Shown: positions 56,425-64,000 of the stretch, one piece after another
How the letters are laid out: each line of letters starts with the position of its first letter
Numbering within the stretch: the stretch's first letter is position 1
NCBI RefSeq assembly: GCF_910592395.1
Contig: NC_088313.1
Span: 8,000,501-8,064,500, forward strand
Direction of reading: 5' to 3'
From: Lineus longissimus
Taxonomy: Eukaryota > Nemertea > Pilidiophora > Heteronemertea > Lineidae
DNA: 64,000 nucleotides
The notes under the pieces: generated by a model
The model's input: only the letters and a program-made list of their open reading frames with translations
Told to the model about the DNA's origin: nothing
The model's database searches: none
Made by a program: the position numbers and the translations under genes

Positions 56425-59121
56425 TTACACAAAATCTTTTAATTTCTCCGGTCTCTTCCTCTCACGCGGCGGATTTCTCCTAGGTGATATGACAACCCGG
56501 GGTTGCTGTGGCAATTGAGCCTCTGGTGGTACAACTCTTACTTGTAACTCCATTGGTGGAGTAGGAGCCTGGGAAGTGGGCTGGCTTGGGGGATTCCCGG
56601 GCAGCAAAGTATCGGTGAGATCGGGAGTAGAGTCTCCAGTTTGAGGCATGGGCACCTCTGCATAGCGTGTACGAAGTTGGTCAATGTGGCGCTTCCACAC
56701 AAACTCCCCAACAGAAACTTGGTAGTTTCTAAACCTGTGTCTTTCAAGAATGACACCAGGCAGCCATTTTGCACCATGAGTGATGTAGTTACGGGCGAAC
56801 ACAGGCTGTCCAGGTTTGAAATATCGGAATATTTCGGCTTTAGGATCCTCCTTCGGAATTGGCTGTGTATCAGCTGATGGACGTACCGCAGAAAGTCGAG
56901 TACGCAACGACCTTCGCATGAGCAGTTCACAGGGGGCTTTCCCTGTCGAGCATTGCGGCGTAGTACGATAAGAGAGCAGGTAAAGTTGCAGCTTGTCCTC
57001 TACGGTTCCGGATTGGTCCTTCAAACTTGAGTCCTTGAAACTTCCAACTAGACGTTCGGCCTGACCATTTGTCGCAGGATGGCCAGGTGCAGTAAGCATA
57101 TGACGAATATTATTTGCTTTCAAGAATGACTGAAATTCGGCGGATGTAAATTGACTACCGTTGTCGGACACAGGATGCTCAGGTAATCCGAAACGCGCAA
57201 ATATTTTCCGCAGAGCTCTGATTGTACCAACAGACGTAATGTCACGCATAATCTCAATTTCGACCCACTTCGACTGTGCATCCACAACTACGAAGAAATG
57301 AAAGTTCAGGAATGGACCTGCAAAGTCAATGTGAATGCGTTTCCACGTCGCAGACGGCCACTGCCAAGCAGTAGGATTACAGGCAGCGGGTTTTCGAGCA
57401 TTTTCGGTACACACGGAACATGACTTGGCCATTTCTTCAATGTCCATGTCCAACTTTGGCCACCATAGAATCAAATGCACAAGTGCTTTCATTCGCACAA
57501 TACCGGCATGAGACGAATGTAACTCCATAAGCAAGTTTTCGCGCAATGTGTGCGATACGATTACTCATGTACCCCACAGAATGCATTCCTGTTCACAGCT
57601 CAGTTCATTCCGGCGATTGAAGTATTGCCTTAGGACTTCATCAGCGGAGTCTAGTTTCTCGGGCCAACCTTCCATCGTACGCAATTTTACACGACGCAGT
57701 ACCTGATCCTTCGCGGTGTTATGGGCGATATCCCTACATGTAACAGGCAAGTCCTCATCAACAGAGTCCATCGCAAGGACAAGTTCAGCATCCCTCGGCT
57801 TTGGTCCATCTTTCACAGTTTCCTCATGTGGTAACCTCGATAGTGCATCAGCGTTTGCATTGCACTTTCCCGGGCGGTATCAAATCTCGTTGTCGAAAGT
57901 CGAAAGGATTAAAGCCCAGCACTTCATGCGCGACACAGCGAGAACAGGAGTTCCTTTTGCAGGTGAAAACAAAGTTACCAATGGCTGATGGTCTGTTATC
58001 AAACAGAATTTCCGGCCTAGTAAGTACTGTCTGAACTTCTGTGCGGCAAAGGTGATCGCAAGCGCTTCTTTCTCGAGTTGACTGTAATTCGATTCGGCTT
58101 TGTTGAGCCTTCTCGACGCGAAAGCGACGGGATGTTCACCTTTTTCCACTTTATGTTGCAACACTGCACCTACGCCGTAAGGTGATGCATCGCAAGAGAG
58201 AATCAGTTCCTTCTTCGGATTGTAGTGGATGAGTTCTGTGTTGCTAGTAAGACTGTTCTTAATATCCTCGAAGGCTTTCTGTTGCTCCTCACGCCATTTC
58301 CAAGGGGTGTTCTTATGTAGCGAATCATACAACGGCGCAAGGCGCGTAGCCAAGTTCGGAAGGAATTTCCGATAATAGTTTATCAGTCCCAGATATGCAC
58401 ATAATTCCGACAAATTCCGCGGCGCAGGAGCATTTGCAATCGCGCAAATTTTCTCATCTGTAGGATGAGTGCCAGTCTTGTCGACCTGTACACCCATGTA
58501 TTGCATGCTAGGAATGAAGAATCGACACTTCTCCAAGCGAAGGCATAGTCCTGCTGCATTCAACCTCGCCATGACTTCTTCCAGGTTATTCAAATGTTCA
58601 CTTCTGTTCTTCCCAGTGACACCGACATCGTCCATTGAGACAGCGACGTTTGGAATTCCCGCAAAAACGTTCTCCATTAGGCGCTGGAACATCATAGGTG
58701 CTGTACTGACACCATAGGGGACATGAGTGTATTGGCATAGTCCCTTTAACGTATTGATTGTTGTAAGCGGTTTCGACTCCGAATCCAGTTGAACCTGATA
58801 GTACACGGTACATAAGTCAATTTTTGAAAACTCTGCACCTCCACCCAGCTTAGAGAGGAGATCTTCCATCTTGGGCATGGGGTATTGCTCGATATCAGCG
58901 AACTTATCGATTGTCAGTTTGTACTCCCCACATAACCTAGTACTACCATTAGGTTTCACCACTGGTACCATGGGCGCGGCCCAATCGGCATGGGTAATTT
59001 TTTTGAATACTCCTTCGGCATGGAGTCTATCGATTTCGTCGAACACTTTTTGACGTATACTGAACGGTACAGTACGTGCTTTACAAAACACTGGTTTCAC
59101 ATTGGCTTTAGCTTCAGACAA
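56425..59121 (-). pseudogene. Gypsy pol: reverse transcriptase, RNase H, integrase
   Basis: One frame from 59121 to 56425, interrupted only by TGA codons at 57880-57882 and 57565-57567. RT: YPMPKMEDLLSKL, FSKIDLCTVYYQV and MDDVGVTG at the YxDD site. RNase H: ILSCDASPYGVGAV, EKEALAI and ITDHQPL. Integrase: the H-H-C-C zinc site (HSSHAGIV..CSVC), DFAGPF, SDNGSQFTSAEF and HPATNGQAERL. A C-terminal IN tail follows, WLPGVILERHRFRNYQV. The first pol codons overlap the protease ORF in another frame. Pol would copy and insert the element. The stops inactivate it unless read through. Confidence 0.9.
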
Positions 59122-59522
59122 GCTGTCACTCCCTTCAGGCAGCCTAAGCCATCTTTGAAGACATCCGGGTACTTATCCTGTAGATAAGCACGAACTTCGT
59201 CTTCTGTAACATCTGCAAGCTCAGTATCTGTCTCTAAAGACTTAATGTCTGCTGTTGTCCCAAGGAGATGTTTCCAACCATCAATATGCTTCAGCCAATT
59301 CCTCCCAACGTGCGAAGCACCATCACCTGCAACTACAAGTAAGCTGAGAGTTTTGGTTACACCTTTGCCGACGGACACTTCAAGACGAGCTTCACCTTTT
59401 ACCGAAATGGTGTCGCCACCGTATGCACGTAACTTAGTAGCGCAAGGTTGTAACGAGACGTCAGGCAGATGTTGCTGAAAGCGTTTCGCATTCATTAGGG
59501 ATACTGCGGCACCGGTATCCAC
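59097..59522 (-). pseudogene. Gypsy aspartic protease
   Basis: The catalytic block VDTGAAVSLMNAKRF lies at the start, and HVGRNWLKHIDGW is the second conserved block. The frame ends at 59097, where pol continues in a different frame near 59110. Gag upstream is separated by more frame changes between 59520 and 59751. Confidence 0.8.
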
Positions 59523-59750
59523 TTCGAATTTTACGCGTTACCGTTGATTCCAACCTTCCTGAGGATTTTATTGGTATCACCCTTGGATGATCTCACTTTC
59601 CACATGTCTCCAGTCATGTCAGCTAACTCAAACTCATCAGGCATATCGCTATCCTGAACTTCAACTTGCTTTTCGGATTTTGATTTCGTGTTACTGGTAC
59701 CCGATTTTGACGCTAAGCACGCTTTTCTGATATGCTCAGTTTTACCTCAG

Positions 59751-60485
59751 TTATGGCATTCCGTACTCCGATGCGAGGAAATCCAACGCTTTATGTTTCG
59801 TAGATTTGCATCGAATGCAGACGTATGGTCGCGAACTTGAACCAGATGCATCATTTCTCGGTTTTTCCTTGAATTCCGATTTCTTCTTTGCAAATCGACT
59901 CGGTTTCTGTTTTACGGCATTTACCGGCTTCGATGACACTTGCAACGATTTCGCCTCTCGATTTGCAGTCTCATACACCAGTGCAATCTTGCATGCACCG
60001 TCGAATGTCATTTTATCATTCTCTTGCAGCAAACTTCTGCGAATCGATTCGCTGTGTAGACCTGCCACAAAGCGGTCATGTAGCCACACGTTCAGGTGGT
60101 CACCGTACTTGCAGTCTTCGGCTATCCGGTGTAACGTGGCGATAAACGCATTAATGTCTTGATCAGCCTTCTGTGTACAGCGGTTGAAGGTACAACGTGC
60201 AGCGATGATGTTCGGTGCAGGGATGAGATGTGCCTTCAGCTTAGTAACAATCTCTTCATACTTCTGATCCGTGACTTTCGCAGGGGCAAACAGGTCATTG
60301 GCAAGCTTGTATAGCTCATCCCCCATGCATGCCACAAGTGTATGTACGATTTTCTGTTCATTATTGACCTCATTTGCAACCATGCAAATAAGGAATCGTT
60401 CTGCAAATGCTTCAAAGTCTTCCTTCTTACCAGAAAACCTCGGCACCGGGACTTTGCCATGTTGATTCTGTAGAACAACGAGCAC
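59751..60485 (-). pseudogene. Gypsy gag
   Basis: A retrotransposon capsid-like block (VPRFSGKKEDFEAFAERF, FNRCTQKADQDINAFIATL, LHDRFVAGLHSESIRRSLL) is followed by a Lys-rich stretch. A degenerate zinc knuckle starts CIRCKSTKHKALD and loses frame at about 59760. The second knuckle (CHN-x-GKTEHIRKAC) is found in another frame with a stop. A likely start MNTFEDLC lies at 60505 in yet another frame. Confidence 0.78.
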
Positions 60486-60691
60486 AGATCCTCAAATGTA
60501 TTCATGTACAGTCAATGCACTCAGTCCCGTGAAATGTATGTAGCAATGCACACGAACAGGAAACCAGTCACGTGATCCGTCAACTTTTGTTCACAAAACC
60601 CTGCACAAACCACTTCTCAAAGATCCGATAAGTCTGACATTCAGCACTATTTCAATCTTCGAGTGTTCATTTTCATCCTCGTCGCCATTTA

Positions 60692-60838
60692 TGTTGTGTA
60701 TTAGTGTTTAGAAATGTAAATAAAACATTCTTTCTAACAACAACAAATTATTATTCTGTCATAATGGCTGCTCCTAGATACACACACGATGTAACACTTC
60801 CTATAGGTGTTATAGAGAACCTGATGTAATACTTTCAA
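60692..60838 (-). repeat. Gypsy 5' LTR, truncated
   Basis: 147 bp matching 55966-56113. Directly inside it, on the minus strand, comes TAAATGGCGACGAGGATG, with TGG at the place expected for a tRNA primer site. Confidence 0.78.
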
Positions 60839-62722
60839 AAAAAATGTCATTGTCGAAAAAACACCTGTATCTGACATTTTTCTGAACTAAGTACATTATT
60901 GGGGCTCAAGCATTTTTGCAATCTGCTCCCTAGTTTCTCAGTGTTCTGGCAAAGTTTGGTAGGGGTTGGTTCTAAAAGCGGCATTGGCACTGACATTGGC
61001 ATTGGCATTGGCATTGGCAATCTGCCAAATGAGTACCAAATATGGAAGTTTGATAAGCTGCAGACCATACGGGCAACATCCTTTGTAAGGCTTATTACAG
61101 AGCTGCCCAAAATAATTCAAAGACTACTTGCTCGCTCAGGGGAGTTGGTGTAACAATAATAATGACTAATAATAATGACTATGAACTATAGTTGTCTGTT
61201 GAGCCATATAACCCTGAAGGCTATTTACAGGAGTATCAAAGAAGGGATGAGCCATGAAGTAGGGGAAAACGCTTTATACCCTTCTACTAACGCGGCTCTA
61301 ACTAACCCTACTTCCTAGGCTTATCCCTTCTTCAAGGCCCGCTTAGTTTAAGGCCCTCTACCCCTGCAGGCAGACTCTGGGAGTCTCCTTCTCAACCATG
61401 GACTTTTGTCCGAGGAATGACTGCGTGTACCTGTAGCCTGTAGTAAAAATGTAGTGCAAAAAACCCAATGGTTATTTCATCCTTTTGTGGGAACTGCCAG
61501 CTACGATGCCATTGATTCAGTAGGACGTCTGGGACCTTCCTCTCATGACTGGTGTTGACTTGGAAGGAAATTCCATTCTAGTAGGCATGGATATAGATGG
61601 AGAACCGAGAATTGAACTTTGACCTCGCATTTATTATAATGAGGGGGCAATGAATCCACCAACTTTCAGAGCAGCAATATCGATATGGGGGCATCGATCA
61701 GTTTTGTGAACTTCTGGTCTTCGATAGTCTTCAATGACCTGCCTGAAAGGAGTCGTCAGTGAATTGAAGAGTTCTTCTAACATAGTACAAATAAAAACCA
61801 ACAATTTATATTCAATAAACAAATAAATTTTATTTTGATCAGAACATCTTGAGCAATTGTTGTTTTTTTTACATCGATTTGTTTATCATTTTGGCATAAT
61901 TGATAAAAGGGTTTGTTTACAGTTGTGTTGTAACCCAACGGCTTGTATGCACTGGCTTTGACTAAGAGTGTGTAAAGCTCACAATTGACTTCAACCTGTT
62001 CGTGCATCACCATATTGGGTTAAAACATGATCAGAACTGACTAAGACGAATATTGCACCAAACCAAAGAAAATCTTTCTGAGTTACCCTGTACAATAATA
62101 AAACAGCTTTCAAAGAACTAAAACACATCATATCAAAAATAAACTTCTATACACTGTAGTAATCCCGCAGAAGAGTATTCAAATGGCCCTCAAGTTTCTA
62201 CAACTTGTAATCTTGTACATGTAAGAATCACCTCAGTAATAATTTTCCAAGTTTGATTAGTATTCCCTATTGGTCTCTGTGAAGGAAAAGCAGACCTACA
62301 TTGAACATGTACATTCTCCTACATGATTCTAGAGGAACAAGATCAGCAGTTGGCTTAAAACAATGATATAATTCCATACTACAAATGGACGATAGATTAC
62401 ATAAGAATATAAGGAGACCCAAATGAGGTTTAAGCAATAAACTGGCAGACCTGGGTAGCAGGAAGTTTTTCTCAGATCCTGGCATGCCTGGAAGAAGCTT
62501 ACCGACCAATATCAGATTTGCTTGTGCATATTTTGGAACAACCTCTATTTAACATAGTATTCATTCAGTTCTTGGACAGCAGAAAAGAAAATGACTGGTA
62601 CCATAAATTGATACATGCAAGTGAACCTTTAGTATTCATTTGCCTCACAAAAACAAGAGTAAACATACCACATTATACTGGTTGTACCTGCTATATACGT
62701 ACTGTTAGAACTAGGTTACGTA
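60839..62722. other. Non-coding stretch with a TTGGCA microsatellite
   Basis: A TTGGCA array at about 60990-61021 (five or six units). The rest has no supported gene. A short minus-strand frame at 61634-61822 is open but unrecognised. Confidence 0.4.
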
Positions 62723-63997
62723 CTACTGATGTGGAATTTTGACATTGAACTCTTCACCCAACACCTTCTTTACACTATCTGTGAGAACACCAGCAGTAAA
62801 AATGAATTTGTTCACTGTGAAGGACGGGTCCCCACGCACAATACAATTTCGCAGAAAGTGGTAGAATTTATTGTTTGATGCTCCCAGATTCCACATCGTC
62901 CTATTACAATTCGGGTACCAATCTCTTTGCTTGTGACAAACAACGAAATCATCTGGGCATGGCATCGCATCATCACCTTTGAACTTTTTCCTGCACCCAG
63001 CACAAACTGATATGTTTCCCTTCAGTTTCACTAGCGTATATGGCTCATTGGGAGCCATTTGCAATGGTGGCTTTGGTCGTAATTTAACATTATTGGTAGT
63101 CAGACCTGGCTGGCCGAGTTGATTAAGATGTTGCGAATTCGGCAAATGAGTTAACAGTTGAGATGGTTGACCTATTCCAGTATTGTTACTATTGCCAGGA
63201 ATTAGAAAAAAAGTGCAGTTATTGTTTCCCACTGAACTTGTAGAAGACACGCTGCTAGCAGGTTGGGAAGACACAGTGCCAGCAGGTTGGGAAGACACGC
63301 TGCTAGCAGGTTGCTGACTATGTTTACACTTTCTTGTACGTGGTGGGACTTTGCAACCAGCAGATTTTGACATGCCTACATCACCTACTTTTGTCAGAGA
63401 CTTTTTACCGAAGTTCACCGTGTATTCTACAAGTTCAGTCACTTGATTATCTATGGTAGCAGACGCCAAAATATGAGCGCAAAACTGCTTTCCCTGAAAA
63501 GCTGGGCAAGATTTGTCACATACATATCTTCCTTGCCCTTCATAATTAACAACATGTGGAAGAATAGAAACCCATTTCAACTTCCCATCTTTTCCAACAG
63601 TTTTGACCAGGTTATCTTTCACCAGGCGAATTGCTTTGTTGTTACATTGCGACAACTCGAACTGAGTATACCCGTGATGAAGTAACGGTTCCAAAGGAGC
63701 AAGATCTTTGACATTTGCACTCTCTTCAACATGCATTGAGATTATCTGTGTATTGCCAATGTTAGGCGTACTTCTAGACACCATTGGTGCAGTGTGCATT
63801 GCTGTTAACAGCGATTCTCTTTCACTTGTTGATGCCTTGAAAAAGTCTACCGTGCTGACTTTCAAATGCGAGTACTCAGGCCTCAACCTCCATTTCCCTT
63901 TACCCATAAAGGCTTCCTCTACATTATTTCTTTGTTCATTTACACACCTCTTCAGTTGGTTAATAAACATATCTACATCATTTTGCTGGAAGTTCAT
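62723..63997 (-). CDS. SWIM zinc-finger protein, 3' part (runs off the window)
   Basis: An open frame of 424 codons ending at 62723. No start is called, because the frame reaches the window edge. Residues 155-185 hold a SWIM-type finger, RYVCDKSCPAFQGKQFCAHI, with the final C-x-H. Residues 225-260 are a degenerate Ser/Gln repeat (QPASSVSSQPAGTVSS). The C-terminal domain has paired Cys residues (CAGCRKKFKGDDAMPCPDDF, then WNLGASNNKFYHFLRNCI). SWIM proteins with this C-terminal domain accompany MULE-like and related transposases in invertebrates. That link is from memory. The frame is intact, so it may be expressed. Further exons are expected above 64000. Confidence 0.6.
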   Translation of the reverse strand: MNFQQNDVDMFINQLKRCVNEQRNNVEEAFMGKGKWRLRPEYSHLKVSTVDFFKASTSERESLLTAMHTAPMVSRSTPNIGNTQIISMHVEESANVKDLAPLEPLLHHGYTQFELSQCNNKAIRLVKDNLVKTVGKDGKLKWVSILPHVVNYEGQGRYVCDKSCPAFQGKQFCAHILASATIDNQVTELVEYTVNFGKKSLTKVGDVGMSKSAGCKVPPRTRKCKHSQQPASSVSSQPAGTVSSQPASSVSSTSSVGNNNCTFFLIPGNSNNTGIGQPSQLLTHLPNSQHLNQLGQPGLTTNNVKLRPKPPLQMAPNEPYTLVKLKGNISVCAGCRKKFKGDDAMPCPDDFVVCHKQRDWYPNCNRTMWNLGASNNKFYHFLRNCIVRGDPSFTVNKFIFTAGVLTDSVKKVLGEEFNVKIPHQ

Positions 63998-64000
63998 GAA

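Larger units (their letters stand above)
55966..60838 (-). mobile_element. Ty3/gypsy LTR retrotransposon, nearly complete
   Basis: On the minus strand: LTR remnant, primer-binding-site-like TGG two bases inside it, gag, protease, RT, RNase H, integrase, LTR. Both LTRs share TGTTGTGTATTAGTGTTTAG and about 145 bp. The 5' LTR (60692-60838) appears cut at its outer end. The LTRs have several differences, so the insertion is not recent. Coding parts carry two frameshifts and in-frame stops. Confidence 0.88.

Overview
This window is non-coding and mobile-element DNA from a eukaryotic genome, almost certainly an invertebrate animal. Spliced genes with GT-AG introns, a vertebrate-type TTAGGG run, and a mix of Crypton-like, piggyBac, THAP/YqaJ, Harbinger, Ngaro/DIRS and Ty3/gypsy remains fit a marine invertebrate. 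Frequent TAGGCCTAC and TACATGTAC strings suggest a deuterostome (echinoderm, hemichordate or lancelet), but this is inference. No ordinary host gene can be identified with confidence, and no tRNA, rRNA, CRISPR array or bacterial operon was seen.

Layout. 0.7-3.5 kb: an intact Crypton-like tyrosine-recombinase ORF (minus). 3.9-6.5 kb: simple and hairpin repeats. 6.95-9.47 kb: a complete piggyBac element with TTAA duplications and one frameshift in its transposase. 9.5-12.5 kb: a second, broken Crypton-like copy. 13.5-18.2 kb: a SAP/SWIM/YqaJ/PHD gene (plus) converging on a THAP-DDE transposase (minus), the two-gene set expected of an ISL2EU-type transposon, both broken. 19.2-20.2 kb: two isolated exons. 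20.4-31.4 kb: element A, an 11-kb TTAA transposon. 31.7-34.5 kb: 5' half of a gypsy element. 34.9-52.3 kb: a Ngaro-like YR retrotransposon split by element B, a 10.4-kb TTAA transposon at 39.5-50.0 kb. 52.8-55.7 kb: tandem repeats and fragments, including a HARBI1-like piece. 56.0-60.8 kb: a gypsy element with LTRs. 62.7-64.0 kb: the 3' part of a SWIM-domain gene cut by the window edge.

The main discovery is the pair of giant TTAA elements. Elements A and B share a terminal inverted repeat beginning GTG(T/C)..AGTCCA, and each sits between TTAA duplications. Both carry a gene that opens with the same Cys/His module, with the motif ICPxHRYKL followed by CxHPLH. In element B this module begins a ten-exon gene whose exons I joined by hand; the joined reading frame stays open for 1,150 codons and includes a D..D..E/D region resembling an RNase H-fold transposase, then a C2H2 finger. 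In element A the module is a separate, intact 187-residue gene facing a decayed coiled-coil gene. Element B lies exactly at a TTAA between the gag and pol parts of the Ngaro element, and removing it restores a continuous pol frame. These elements use TTAA like piggyBac, Kolobok and Sola3; which superfamily they belong to cannot be settled without searches.
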